Both the position numbers and the translations under genes were made by a program. Shown piece after piece: positions 14,323-27,690 of a stretch of DNA of 64,000 bases. The notes under the pieces were generated by a model, which searched no databases, was not told the DNA's origin, and saw only the letters and a list, made by a program, of their open reading frames with translations. Within the stretch, counting starts at the first letter, position 1. Every line of letters starts with the position of its first letter. This DNA is from Vanessa cardui (taxonomy: Eukaryota > Arthropoda > Insecta > Lepidoptera > Nymphalidae). The stretch is taken from positions 6,262,803 to 6,326,802 of the forward strand of contig NC_061129.1 of assembly GCF_905220365.1 (NCBI RefSeq), written 5' to 3'.

Positions 14323-14572
14323 GTACTAGCGACCCGCCCGGCTTTGCTTGGATACAATAACTGATACAAAACATATTACAGAATTAGTTTAATTTACAAC
14401 ATCGCATTAGAAACTTCTAAAATTATAAGTGTTTCTTTACTACCTTCCTCTTGAATCACTTTATCTATTAAAAATCGCATCAAAATCGGTTGCGTAATTT
14501 TAAAGATCAAAGCATACATAGGGACAGACAGCGGTAAGCGACTTTGCTTTGTACTATGTAATGATGATGATC
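14323..14572 (+). repeat. Interspersed repeat
   Basis: Starts TACTAGCGACCCGCCCGGC and contains TTGAATCACTTTATCTATTA, CGCATCAAAATCGGTTGCGT and GCGACTTTGCTTTGTACTAT, in an order I recall from lepidopteran repeats. The 63-codon minus frame is repeat-derived. Confidence 0.6.
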
Positions 14573-17350
14573 CTACTTTTATCAAATGTATCAGTTTGGG
14601 TAAAATGTTCTACATACATAGTTACCCTCTTTGGTAAATATCAATTCTTATCGTAGTCTTATATTGTATGAATTTCCAAAGCTAATGAAACTGACGGTTA
14701 TTTAAATAAAGAATATTAAAAATAAATAACTGTTTAAAAAAAACTTTCGTATTTAAAATAAATGCATCCATATAATACAAGGAATGCCGTCGAAAAATGT
14801 ACATTAATTTAATCTACATACTAATTAATGAGAGATGTATTAACAATTATACGGACATTATTGTTTTAATAAAATGTAAGCTGTTATATGTTCTTTTTAA
14901 ATCCAGACGATACTGGCAGATTTCCAATTTTAAGGTCTGCCATCTTCCCTGCATCGACTCCACTTTCGCGAGCTATTTCTGAGCAAATCGTATTAAAATT
15001 GAATATCCTTGTATCAGCTTAACTTAATGAGCGGAAAGGTGCAATTCTAAAATTGAATGACCGTCCTCCCAATATTTCATTTATACGTAAATAAATATTC
15101 TATATATATACTAGGTAATATTGTAATTTATTATGTATATTTTAAAGTTTAATTACTCGTTCTCACGTCAAATAGTTTTGTTTTTTTTTCAGAATATAAC
15201 CTATATAATTTAATATGTTTTTAAAAATTTAAAAATAACATTTTAGGTTATAATCATAAAATATTGGACAAAAAATGTTTTATGTACTTTTTATGGTGAT
15301 TTGGGTATTTTCGATTGACAGCAGCTGTTACTATACACGAATCCGCTGATACTTCAGACTCATGCATACGAGTACAATCATAGAAACAGTGAAACTTGAT
15401 AAACGAATGCTTGATAAGCACTTTTAAAAATAATTGTGTAGTTTAAAAAAACTAATAAGGTAATTCTATCATCATCTATGACACAAATAAAGAAGAAAAC
15501 GCCTAGGAAAATTATTATTAATAAAATCTCTAATTGTGTCTCAAATGTTGTTCAAATAACTGCGATTGTTTAATAACATATAATAACGTTCGTATCACAA
15601 TAATAGGTAATTAATTTCTTAAGCCATGGAATTACTTAGTAATCCTGAAAGTTAAAAAGTAAAGCAAACGTAGACGGTCTCATAATACGTTGAGCCGTCC
15701 ATCTGTGTGGTCCAGCGTTGACGTAAGAATTTTATTACCAGTTGAAAACTCCTCCCGCCCGCCGGCCCTCGCTTCCCTTTCGAGAGGATTAACTTGTAAT
15801 CTCACAGGAGGACCAATATCATTCATTAGAATGCTATTTTCAGCTTTATTATTACTGACATAATGTTTTCGCTGGCCTCCGAAAACGTTTTAAATGAATT
15901 TTTAAACTGATTTATCAGTATGACGAAGCGGCAGCAGATTTGATCCCGGCGAATTTATAATGATTCAATGAATATGCTAGCGATTAAAAGTTTTGAGTTA
16001 TAGGTTGTACAACGTAAACAGCGAGATTTATATTAGTTCAACTATTTACTTACGTCATTTATATAATTAGTAAGGTGTCATAACTATCTTGTTATTTAAG
16101 TTTAGTAATTAAAGGAACTGTATGACTGTTTGCTATCGTATTACGGCTCAAACAATGAACGGGTCGTTATGTTTATCATAGATGTACATTGAGACCTGTA
16201 AAATACGTAGGTATATAATATATGGTATTGCAATGAAGTAATGAAGTAGTGAGCAACGTCTAGTAGTTCATGGATTATTTTGAATATGTTGACAATTTCA
16301 AAAATAAACAAATTGAAATACTACTACATACTAAATACTAATACTAAAACACTTTCTATCCTTTTAAGCCCTAGAAATTAGAAAGAGATAGCAATCGTTT
16401 TACATTATCAATGTTAGATTTGCTACTTTCACTTTAATCTAAATGGTCATTGGTTGTTTGCAGCCGATGACGTATAGGTGACCAATGAGCGTTCAGTTTT
16501 AGTCAGATTAGTTGAGCTGACTTTGCACATCATTCTAGAAACTAGCCGTACCTACGTGTGGCATTATCGTCATTATAATCTAGTCTGTGTGTACGTGATA
16601 TATACAAAAAGAACTGAAATGGAATTATGAAATGCTGATAACAAATTTTTCTTAGACTAACATAATCAAATTATAAGTTTTAAATTCCATTCAGTCAAAA
16701 CATCGTTTCCATTAAGTTTTTTATGAAATTTAATGAGTTGATAAAAATCTACGAGTATTTTCTTATATATATTTTTTGCTTTTTAATAATTATAATATAT
16801 TTAAAATCACTTAAAATATTATAATGAGTATAATCTGTTTAAAATATAAATATCGAAATTGCTGCGTCATGCTCTATAACAACAGCATTAATTTTAAATT
16901 AAATTTATTCGAAATCATTTTTGGCGAAGATTTTCTTGTAAGCTTATTACGCTTGTTAAATACATATTATAATTAATGCAAGTGGTGGGGCGAGCCGCGA
17001 TGAGCCGTGGTATTAAATCTAGCTTACCGTTTGGCATTTCCGCTTCGCTTGATAATCAACGGGACTATATTAAAGCTATCAGTCACGTGACGCATGACAA
17101 GCCCCGTGACGTCAGGGCACACTCGCAAATCAAACGTAAATTGTACGCCATTGCCGCCCGACAATTAGGAATTTATGTGACTTATGGAACGAACCTCTAT
17201 GGTATTACAACGACTGACGCACGCCTGTGATATTACATTGAAACATTTACCAGTTGGTCGTCCGTCGTTAAACGTCTTTTAGATGGGTAATATACTTAAG
17301 TCAATTAAAATTTTACATATTATATTTTGGATTTTTTTTATTAATCTTGT
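14573..17350. other. AT-rich non-coding sequence
   Basis: Nothing recognised except the GC-richer block at 16975 and an 8 bp stem (TCATTGGT/ACCAATGA) at 16447-16488. Confidence 0.4.
16975..17235. other. GC-richer unique-looking block
   Basis: CG-rich stretch with CACGTGACGC and CCGTGACGTCAGGG motifs around 17085-17120. An 84-codon frame at 16976-17230 spans the block but has no known domain. Confidence 0.2.
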
Positions 17351-17490
17351 GATCGAACATGAATGAAAACATCATGAGGAAACCGGCATGAAAAGTTGCC
17401 ATACGTGTCTGCCAACATGCATTGCAACTTGGTGGACTAAACTGAACTTTCCCTGGATGGAAGAGGTCTTTGTCTGGCAGTTGGATAGCA
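17351..17490 (+). repeat. Decayed copy of the tRNA-derived SINE
   Basis: Plus-strand remnant of the body: GAAAACATCATGAGGAAACC, then a diverged GTCTGCCAACATGCATT and GGAAGAGGTCTTTG segment in family order. Confidence 0.6.
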
Positions 17491-17744
17491 ACATGCCATT
17501 ACACCTTCTTTCTTAATTTGTTTATCTCGACTTCAAATTGTGATAAGGTATATAATTTATAATCTAACAGCAATCGCTTGAAAATAAAGGAGAAGTACAT
17601 CGTTAGCTTAATAAAAAATATTACCTACTTTAGGCAGGCGTAAATTAAACAGGACCTAGGTGGAGCTATTAAAATTTTAAGCGTGCAATTTTTCCGTAAG
17701 CAGCTTAATCCAAATCGAATGGGGAACTTAAGCGGCCACCATAA

Positions 17745-17860
17745 AATATGATTAGTGGTTGAGCGGGGGCGTCAACGGCCGGCGCCGGCGACGCCTAGCG
17801 CAAATATTGCCAGCCTACACAAACAAGCACGCTACAGGGAAAAACGGACCAACGATTAAC
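17745..17860. other. Short GC-rich patch
   Basis: GGCCGGCGCCGGCGACG palindromic core in an AT-rich setting. No repeat match. Confidence 0.2.
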
Positions 17861-18579
17861 AAATATTGTGTGAGCAAATCTTCATGAATATCAGCTAAGT
17901 TTGTTGAGTTGCGGCTAGATCAATCATTTCTTCTAACCCAAACTTCTAATTTAACCCATCGATTAATTTGAATTAATGTTTATATAGTTTTGCTTTTTAT
18001 TGGTCCTGATTGTTTTTGTACATATATTGCAGATATAAAATCTTTCGCAATATGTTGTAGTTATAGTTCTGTTGTAGTTTAGGTAGCGTTTGCGTCAAAG
18101 CGCTTGGATTAGATTTTTAAAGATAATTATTTACTATGACAAAATAGTAACATGTATGGGTAATAATAGAAAAGTTTTTTTTTTTCGTTTATTAGGTAAA
18201 ATGATTAAGTTTATATAATTCCGTAGGTATAAGCGCCTATGAACTAAGCCGAAACTGTGTGTTGTTTAGAGTTTCAGATGTCAGTCCCTATGAATGACGG
18301 TATTAAATTATAATTAGTATAGGTTATTAAATAAAGGTTAAACTACAAAAGCGGAACACATTATTGCTGGCTATGACTAAAAGACAAATAGCTTAACTAA
18401 CGTCGATGCAAAAGTTTTTATTATCGAAGTTTTAAATATAGAAGTGAACAATAGACATTAATTTTTATCATAAATTTACAACTTCCACAATGAAACTCCA
18501 TTTATGAAGTTAACTTTTCTCAATTTTGAATACGATTAAATGTTTTATTGTTATTTGTGATCGGCTTATAATATTACTA

Positions 18580-18932
18580 GAAGTAAAGAAGTAACAGCCT
18601 GTAATTTTCCCACTGCTGGGTTAAGGCCTCCTCTTCCGTTAAGGAGAGGGTTTGGAACATATTCCACCAGGCTGTTCCAATGCGGGTTGGTGGAATGCAC
18701 ATGAGGCAGAATTTCGATGAAATTAGACACAAGCAGGTTTCCTCACAATGTTTTTCTTCACCGCCGAGCACGAGATGAATTATAAACACAAATTAAGCAC
18801 ATACATATAGTGGTGCTTGCTTTAATATGAGACAACATCACATACATTACTCTGATCCCAACGAATGCTTTGATTTGAACCCGCAATCATCGGTTAAGAT
18901 GCACGCGTTCTAACCACTGGGCCATCTCAGCT
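18580..18932 (-). mobile_element. tRNA-derived SINE, full length (copy A, TTTAC-tail type)
   Basis: Read on the minus strand it starts with a tRNA-like head holding a box A (TGGCCCAGTGG) and a box B-like GGTTCAAATC, followed by the family body (GTGCTCGGCGGTGAAG type) and a 3' end ending in TACAGGCTGTTAC plus TTTAC-like tail. It is flanked by a 9 bp target-site duplication, ATATTACTA, at 18571-18579 and 18933-18941. It is not a tRNA gene: the head does not fold to a full cloverleaf end and continues into the SINE body. Confidence 0.88.
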
Positions 18933-20223
18933 ATATTACTATTTATGTTAATATTATTGAAATGAATGTGTAGCGTTACGTATAATGTGTTATTATATTT
19001 CCAGGTGAATGAACTCTCTATTATCTACGGAACTCTGGCCGTAAATTTAGGATATGACGCGAAAACCAATCGCTTCAGCCAGCGATAAACATATGCCGCG
19101 GTTTGTAATCCATGGCTTGAGCTGAAAGCTGTTTCAAGCGGAATAATTAGTCTAGCTTGAATTAACTTGCTCGGAGAGGCGTGTATGAGCGACATTATTC
19201 TTTTGAAATAGTTATCATTCCTCTTTAAAATTTAATTCTTTGGATATTACGACACTGTGCAATTCATTCAGTTTTTTATTTTTTATTTTAGGAATTATGT
19301 GTTACTTAATTATATTTTTTTTTATTGTACTCGACAATTATGATAATATAGATTATGAAATTAGACTAAATTTGATTTTCATCAGTCTTCCCTGACAGTG
19401 TCTTTATAGATGTTTTTAAAGATAATTTTATTTCGACGCAAAAACTTCAATACTCAGTACTACTAGAATATTTAATGGTCAGTGTCTGTGTTACTACATA
19501 TATTTTGAATTTATCATATAATTTCTAAGTTCATCTAATTGGTAAACTCTTTAGCGATGTAAATGCCTAGCACTGTTAGTGTTAATGGGTGAAGCTGACC
19601 ACAAACCGTCAGGACCAAATCTTCATTTATTTCATTGTGACAAGTCGTTTAATATGTCTTTAAATTTAAACTTCTTGTTTCTATCTAGTAACCTGTTTCT
19701 TTTCTTACACAGAAATTTATTTACTCTTAAGAATCCGAAAAATCAACGAATTGTCGGATTGGTTAAAACTCGGTCAAATAATCGATTGATACTTTTGATG
19801 TTTATTATTTTCAAATATAAGAGGTATTTTTGTTTTTGAGTTATCTAGAAAGATACACGTAGCAAGATAAATTGCAGAGGTTATGCTATTTGCATTTATA
19901 AATAGCAATTATTACAATATCTATTTCGACTTCACTCCATTAGACAAATGAGCGCGCATCAATCGCTGTGAACGAACAAAGATCGAAGGAGCGAGTCGGA
20001 AGGTATGAACTTCCTGGGCTTCTGCTTTGCAATACTAATTAATCTCCCTGTTAATTAGTGAAGCTACCATGACCGTAAATTAGGGTTCCGTAAAAAAGAA
20101 CGATTATCCATATACGAATTTGTGTCGAATACGATTTTAAAAGGTCCATTTATTTTATACTGTTTAAAAATGTTAACTATTATAACTAGAGTTTTAATTG
20201 GTGGGCGTTTCGTTATTTATAAC

Positions 20224-20428
20224 ATACTAGCTGAACCTGAAAATTAACTGCGCGAAATTTATAAAACTTTATTTATAGCACGCAAGCCGTCACTTTACTT
20301 TTTACCTCTTTGAAAAGGGAATTTAAAAAAAACTATGCCTTTCTCCAGGACACAAACTATCTATACACCAAATATTATTTAAATCGGTTCAGCGGCGTAA
20401 CCCTAAAGAGATAATAAATATAAATAAA
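20224..20428 (+). repeat. Interspersed repeat
   Basis: Starts ACTAGCTGAACCTG and ends with AAATCGGTTCAGCGGCGTAA and AAGAGATAATAAATATAAAT. Start and end resemble lepidopteran elements that begin ACTAGCTGA. Non-coding. Confidence 0.5.
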
Positions 20429-20500
20429 CCTGGGACCTCAGAGTGGCTGGCGTACCCATGAAAAACGGTGTATACACTACTCGACCATGGATGTCGTTCG
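20429..20500 (-). repeat. Third tRNA-like SINE head
   Basis: Read on the minus strand it has ATGGTCGAGTAGTG, GGTACGCCAGCC and ACTCTGAGGTCCCAGG in an order I recall from a lepidopteran SINE whose head is tRNA-derived. Only the head is present; it abuts the repeat at 20224-20428. Confidence 0.5.
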
Positions 20501-22089
20501 AGATAACGGACAATTTCCGTTTTAAATAATACATAAGATTTTTTATATTTTTATATTAATTGGATTCATATTGAAACTCAGAAATAGATACCGTAACATG
20601 TTTTTTTTTTAAATATTACACAATAAATATTGAATATCAAAAATCAGAATAAATTTATCAGATTCTAGGAGCCAAATGTATCCAATACATGTTAAACGAA
20701 ACTACGATTACAGAAATCTGAAGTCGATATCGTGACTTAGTGGTGGTGACTTTTCCTACTACCCTCTAAGTTACAATTTCATGATTAAAGTTAAAATTTT
20801 ATTTTATAGTTATTATCGAAACACTTGGAGAGTTAAGGGAGATAAATGTATGTATCAATATATGGTATATCCTGTACTCAGAATATTTTATTAAATTGCA
20901 AGTAGGGGAATAGTTTTGGAAGTTTCTACCTGTGTAACTCCAGTCCCTATTGGGCATTTCCAAGGTCAAATGAAGAATTTTATCTTGTTCTTATATCTAT
21001 CTGTGTATGTAACATCTCAGCCGACATTTACGACATCCACGGGATGAAGTATAAAAAAAACCTACTCCAAATGTACAGGGTGATTCCAATTAAACAAATT
21101 TTGAATTATGTTTATATATGTATGTATGATGGCATGTGAATATTTGTATATATCATTTGTATATCATACTAATAATAGTATTTCCATAGTTATGTTTTAT
21201 AGACAGAATTCATTATTTCTGTGAATCTACCTGATCATATATGTTAACATATCTAATTATAAGATTTTCTGGAAGTAATCTCAGTTATACACAATATTCT
21301 CGCCTTTTTGTAAACACTTATCTATTATTTTTATATATGTTACATAAAAGTAGAACGGTGTCTATATACATTTATCTATCGATAAGTATTTCATGAAATA
21401 TTACCAATGAAATGGTTCAAAGCATTCTACAGGTGCGGAAGTTTGAACATAAATAGCTCCAGCTTAATTTAATAAAACATTTATTCCGAATATTGTAACA
21501 ACTCGGCAATACAGGTGTGCTAATGTCGTGAATAACTGTGAATTTCAGTCCTGAGATTCCATATGGACATTGTACGTGGGATACACTTACTCACCAATTG
21601 TCCAGCAGTACAATAGTATAACATTGTCTTAGCTACTATTATATTATTAATGTAACGAATATACATATATAGGTAAGTGGCTGATAGATGATTGAAAAAA
21701 CAGATTGGTACACTAGTTGCTCTGCGTGGTTTCGTTCGCGTTTTAGGGATTGTTCTTCTTATTTGAAAAAATTGTCTTTCGTTGTAGTTCATTTATAATA
21801 TTAGTATATTTGACTTTGTTTCGCCCCTTGATATGTTTGTCGTCATTGCAAAACTGATATGACCTTATGTAGTTATAACTCTGTTTAAAAAAGACAACTT
21901 CGAACGTGTTTTTCGAATGATTTCGAAGGGAGTACACCCTTCAAAAATCAAAATTACATTACGCTATAAGTCATTTCTTACAACGCATTTAAATAATAAA
22001 GAGACGGGGCTTTTAAATATTCATCCCTTCCTTCCACGTGGGCTCAACCTTTGGATCTGGATCCTTGTTAATCCAGACACTAGAACAAA

Positions 22090-22262
22090 ATGACTGTCAA
22101 ATCCCATACCCCAAAGCGCTGGGTTCAAACGCCAGGTCGGACTGATATGTTTGATTTGAAAAATTCTCAAAAGTTCAGTACATTTTTTATTCTCATGCCT
22201 CAGAAAACACGTTAAGCAGATTATATTGCGACTGAAATCGTGTCCGATATGCCATCCTATTG
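22090..22262 (+). repeat. Second tRNA-like SINE family copy
   Basis: A box B-like GGGTTCAAACGCC, then a body with ATGCCTCAGAAAACACGTTAAGC and a GTGTCCGATATG end. The same order is seen diverged at 59020, 37135 and, in reverse, 56440. From memory this is a common lepidopteran SINE/LINE-tail family. The 87-codon minus frame over it is not a gene. Confidence 0.6.
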
Positions 22263-22290
22263 GACTATGTTTATCAAAATGCATACGTAA

Positions 22291-22603
22291 GAGCTGAGAT
22301 GGCCCAGTGGTTAGAACGCGTGCATCTTAACCGATTATTGCGGGTTCACACCCAGGCAAGCACTACTATATATATATGCGCTTAATTTGTGTTTATAATT
22401 CATCTTGTGCTCGGCGGTGAAGGAAAACATCGTGAGGCAACCTGCATGCGTCTTATTTCATCGAAATTCTGCCACATGTGCATTCCACCAACCCGCATTG
22501 GAACAGCGTGGTGGAATATGTTCCAAACCCTCTCCTTAATGAAAGAAGAGGCCTTATCTCAGCAGTGGGAAATTTACAGGCTGTTACATTACTTTTACTT
22601 TAT
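22291..22603 (+). mobile_element. tRNA-derived SINE, full length (copy B, TTTAC-tail type)
   Basis: Plus-strand copy of the same family. Box A TGGCCCAGTGG is at 22300-22310 and a box B-like GGTTCACACC at about 22343. The tail is a degenerate TTAC/TTTAC run. No clear target duplication was found. A 74-codon frame inside is SINE sequence, not a gene. Confidence 0.87.
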
Positions 22604-23149
22604 ACACAAGTAATGTAGGAAATATTATAGTTCACATACTGAAATTTGTACTGCGTACTAGACCTTAAGATTGCCCGCCATGCCTTATCGATGTCAATAT
22701 ACTAGGAATAAAAAGGTAAAGCACCTTTTTATTAAGAGTCTATTTATTATAAGTTTATTTTGATGGAATGTAGATATAAATATTTCCTTTATTCATCCGT
22801 TCCATAGAGTACTGTGTCTCATATGCTACCTGAACCAAAACTATGTTTATTACGGAACAAATAGAAGTTTTACCCTCGCAATGATGTGAATTTAACCAAA
22901 ATAGTAAATTGAAATGGAACGTACATCAAATTATATTTATTTTCATAAATTGTTAAAATTATCAAGTGAATTTACATATGTTTAAAACGTTTAATCGGGT
23001 TTATGAAATGAAACCGACATATAATTTAATCGAAATCTATATGGTAATGCTTCTGAAGACAGGTTACAGAATTAGTTCATTGCATTTAGAAGAACTCGTA
23101 AATGGTGTCAAGTTTAAATGTGCAAATATCCTAGAACTGCAAAATGGAC

Positions 23150-23262
23150 TCTTTTTGAGGGGAAGGCTTGGAACTTATTCAGCCATGCTGTTACCATGCT
23201 GTCATACATATAGAAGATCCGCAACCTGCAGACTTTCTCACGATGTTTTCCTTTTCCAACTT
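23150..23262 (-). repeat. Decayed copy of the tRNA-derived SINE
   Basis: Minus-strand remnant with GGCTTGGAAC, CCATGCTGTT and TCTCACGATGTTTTCCTT in family order. The 106-codon plus frame at 22966-23286 runs into it and is therefore unlikely to be a gene. Confidence 0.6.
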
Positions 23263-23984
23263 TTGGTCCCTTCTGCCAAGGAATAATCGGATTATCGACT
23301 ACGCTCCGCCTCTTTGATATATCTGTTATTATTTCAGATGTTTTACACATGTAACAGTGTATGACTGTGCTTTGTGTGTCTATATAAAAGACACATGCAA
23401 CTCACAAAAAAATAGTTGTTACTCACATATTCCATAAATGTAGTTGTTATTAATGGTTATCGTCAGACATAAGACAAGTACACAATGAATTGCTTATACA
23501 AGCAATCTTTCATTTAGTTTTTATGAATGTATATTAATGAAACTTGCTTCATACTGGTAAACATACATATAATCTCACATTTAATCCTAGAATATAAAGA
23601 ATTCCCAAGTCATTATTAAAGTACAAGTAGTGTGTCTAAGTCTTATACTTTGATAATCTCCTAAGAATTATTAAGAGACTTTGTTCAATATTACTGTGTC
23701 CCCGCAGTAATAATGAAAAAGAGATGCAGCTCATTTATAATGTGTAAATGTGAACAAACTACTTTGCTATGTACAAAGTCATTAACAATAGAAGAAAGTA
23801 CATAGTACAGTTCATATAGTCTTTGTATATGATATATATTTGTGGATACCTTTCTTTTCAGGTCTAACATGAAAACCCGACACAAAAAAATTTAAAAATT
23901 AAAAATTTAGTGGTTACTGAATACAACTAATGGATGGCGGTTGATACAAATTTTTGTTCATCAAGTGTATGTAGTTGTATGTAA

Positions 23985-24085
23985 TGTAGTGTGTATGTAG
24001 TTTCCATATAATATTGGCCTTCAACGACAGATATAAGATGAAGTATAAACATAAATCGAGCACATGTAGCTATATCATTAGGGTG
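23985..24085 (-). repeat. Decayed SINE fragment
   Basis: ATAAGATGAAGTATAAACAT followed by AAATCGAGCACATG resembles the GAGATGAATTATAAACAC...AAATTAAGCACAT part of the SINE body on the minus strand. Confidence 0.45.
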
Positions 24086-26159
24086 TACTAAAACATTCAG
24101 CAATATGGTCATGCCTCAGTCATAATAATTGTAAATTTTAAGGGAAGTTTTAACATTGTAACGGAAAGTTTATAAAGTTAAGTTAAAAGTTAGACCAATA
24201 AATACGATTAAAATAATTATTTGTATGTGTTATATAATTCTATTTTATAATCTGAAAAAATATATCAATAAACAAAACTATCAACCAGTATAATTACCAT
24301 GTTCAAACTTAATGAATTAGTGTGTCTACATATTACATATAATTTGGATTAAATAGTAATATCGGAATCAGAAATTTATCTCGTATAAGCTTATATATCA
24401 TTAAAAGTAAAATAAAAGGGACAAAATATGTAGTCCTGATTTATTATTCTTATTTATACTAACGTCTCTTGTTAGTCTGATTGAATGAACATATTTTACG
24501 TTATCAATGCAAATAATTATTACCATGGATTTTTTATAAAAACATTCCTAAAAGAGACTTATATCTAGAAATCTCTTAAAAACTATCATATTTTTATACC
24601 CGATCAACAATCCCTTTGGAACGTACAAGATTTATACGATCTTGCATGAAAAAATATTAACGTTGTCACGTTTGATTCGAAGAGCTACTCCGTTGAAGAT
24701 TTTCTAATCAACATTCAAGGAGCGACGGTCGTAGCGCTGTCTCCATAAATTACGTATCAAGTGTATGTAGAGGCTTTATGAAAAATGTTTTCGCTATGAG
24801 CTTTTCCGGATACTTGTGGAAACTCCGTCGTCCCACGGTCTTTGTACGCGCTTAGGCAAACAAAATATTATGTACATCGAGCCTTTGATGCGCTTACCTA
24901 TTTATTAAGTATTTTTCTTACTGATCTGATCTTGTCATCGCTCCATTGAATATATTCTCCGTATCGTATATTGATTCTACGTCTCGAGAAAAGTCTTATT
25001 TTGTATGTACTGTTTTGATAAATTTAATGGAATAATAACTCACATAATATAATAAAATTTATCATTGTAAACTTGGTAAAATTTTTCGTTGAATGTGTTT
25101 GAATTCAAGAAGTAGGAAAGATACATTCCTTGTAGTTAAGTTTAGTCTTCAATTCTAAAACTTACAAGGCTTTAAACTTATGTGAGTGCCACGAAAAGAT
25201 TTCCAATATCCAACATCACGTTTGAAGGTCTGAGGCGTATATCATTGCACTGTTCGCAATGTTTATCCAAATATAATGTGAAGTACGAAAACGAAGTCCA
25301 ATAATGTAGAACATGCCAGATAGAGAGACGTAAGACCTCAATCCGCTTTCAATTCAGAGACAAAGGGAAAGTTTGATAGAATTGGATCATCAAGCTTGAG
25401 ACTCGGACACGGTTGACGATATTCGGATATCACTTCGAGGAATAATCTCCACCGGTTATAATGTATCATTGTTTAAAGTTAGGAATTAGATATTGGGTTC
25501 GAATTAAATTGCCTTATTAGTCTTAGTTGCGGTGCTTAATGGTCGGTGCTTAATGCGTTTGTTGGGAATCAGTAGGCGTGAATTTATTCCATCGATTTGC
25601 GCATATATAGCTGGGGCCTAATCCTCACTGGACGGGTACAAACGACATCGTCAGGTGATATCAGTTGCAGCTGCGACGTGCTCGCTGGAGATTCACTTAC
25701 GGATTGATGGTATTGCAACTCGATATAAACTCGGCACTACAAATCAAAAGCAGCCATTAACTTTCATATAAAATATCTTTGTAAGAAGCTCCAGACAGAG
25801 ATCAAGATTTTATGATAAAATAAATACAAGATATAGTTTTATAAATGTATTTGATACGAAAATATTCTTATATTTTCTTATCTTAATAATTTTGGAATGG
25901 ATATAAAGCAAATGCGACATTCGCTAGGAATATTTTTCGCCTCTTTTATTTATTCTTATTGGTATATTTTTTACGTTTACATGAAAATATTATATCAATT
26001 TGAAATAAAACGCATGTTTTTGTTTAAACATGAACATAAACGTTACATAAATTCGTCGTTATATTATAAATATCAATCTATTAATTAAGCAAAACGAGTT
26101 AACGCTTCACGGTAAATAAATAATTCGCATACTGACAGATAATAAGTATAGGTCATAAA

Positions 26160-27055
26160 GATATAGTGAGCGCGGTGCAGTGGCATGGCAGGCAACACTC
26201 ATCAAGCCCTCGATATTTCAACGTGCATTACAAACGTTGCGGCGGACAACTGAAGTTAATTGGATGCGCTGGCCACAGCAGGGCACAGCTATGAAATATA
26301 AAACAGGCTGAACGCGTTGCCAGGTGAGTGCAGACCCATTATCCCGCAGCCGACGTAACGTGTCGCGTCTCGTTATCGTGGCGTTTGCTTAACGGAGTTA
26401 CAGACTCCGGTATGCAGAAATTTTGTTGAAGTGACAGTTGATGAGCTAAAAACGTCAAGCTTGTGGCGTAGTTACGAGAAGATGCATATGCGCTCCGCTT
26501 AAGCAGAGAGCTGACATAAAATATTATTGTAACGAAACATTCGCTGCGAACGTGTTACGTTACGACGTTTGCTAAAAAATCGCGTCACACCGTTCAGTCG
26601 TGCTTCAAATTCGCAGTGAAAATATCAGCAGATAATAAAGATTGTATTTGATAGAATTTCGAAGTAAAACGTAACGATGCGTCGTCTCGTAACGTAACAC
26701 TCAAAGAGAATCGTCGAAAGGCCGACAACGAGTTGGAGGACATGATATTCGCGGCGAACATCTCGATTCACTGTCTGCACGAATGTTCAGATTGTAACAC
26801 GTTGCAATACGTTAAAACGACACAGGTCGGGTGCCATTTTTACACGTACCCGAGTTTACGTGAAATCACTACACGTGTCTGCTCGTGGATATTTACAACG
26901 AATATGGCACACAGTACGGTTCAAACGGACTGTGTAATAATGGCCCATCAAAATTTCCACGCTAGAGTTGTCGAGCCGATCGGAAAAATTCACTCAACTC
27001 GTCTCGAAAGCGGTGTCGTAATCCGCGTGCGCCACTGTGTGTGAAATTGAAATTA
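26160..27055. other. CpG-richer, repeat-free block
   Basis: About 900 bp with higher GC and many CG dinucleotides, no match to the window's repeats. A textbook splice donor, CAG|GTGAGT, occurs at 26321-26329. A 103-codon plus frame lies at 26733-27044 without a recognisable domain; its Cys and His residues show no regular finger spacing. Candidate regulatory element or leader exon. Confidence 0.25.
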
Positions 27056-27409
27056 AAATTCTATTAATGTGGAAAGATTGAAATAGATCGCAGACACGTG
27101 GGAATTGTGTCCGTTATAGCAGTTATGAAATCTTTTGGTTCGAACTCCCTTAATTAAGATTGTCTGTTTTATTTATTAGAAATACTATTAAAGACTACCC
27201 TTCGTTTATTAAAATAACTCTTGCAACTAATTAAAAATATTAAACTTAATACAATTAAAAAGTTATCATGCATTCTCAGAAAACATAAAAACCTTCAATT
27301 TAATTGTAATAAGATAGTTAAATTATTTTATGATCGCACTCAAGATTAAAATGAATGTTATTAAAAAAAATTAAAATCAAATCGAATAAACTTTTAAGAT
27401 CTTATGCAG

Positions 27410-27690
27410 CATAATGGCGGTATCATTCTCGTTATTGTCTACCGACTCAGTATCAAAATTGCCGAGTGTAAGAACAGGGCGTGTTCGCTTAAGCCCCGAT
27501 TTATTGTGATCGTGATAAACCGGTCTGCAGAGCACCATTCGTCCATTAGCTGACGTGCCGGCTTGGCTTGTAAATGAAAATGCTTTTTGTCCCTGTCAAT
27601 CGCTGCAAGAAAACAAATAGTGAATTTTTCACTCCTCGCCCGAGAATGAATGTCAGGGTTTTGACACGGACTAAAATTTAACATCAGTTA
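27410..27690. other. GC-richer unique-looking block
   Basis: Even composition, no repeat match; an 81-codon minus frame spans it without known motifs. Confidence 0.15.

Larger units (their letters stand above)
18942..22089. other. AT-rich sequence with one repeat
   Basis: Apart from the repeat and SINE head at 20224-20500 nothing is recognised; short frames of 60-90 codons lack motifs. Confidence 0.4.

Noticed and set aside
18577..18789. Small open frames over SINE copies (also 22389-22613, 28875-29129, 46394-46624, 47254-47516, 55104-55390)
   Set aside because: They translate the same SINE body again and again; their mutual similarity comes from the repeat, not from a gene family.
22300..22355. 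tRNA gene candidates at SINE heads
   Set aside because: Box A and box B are present, but there is no complete acceptor stem or discriminator end and the sequence continues into the SINE body.
26733..27044. 103-codon frame with many Cys and His residues
   Set aside because: The spacing fits no zinc finger and no family was recognised; kept only as part of a candidate regulatory block.
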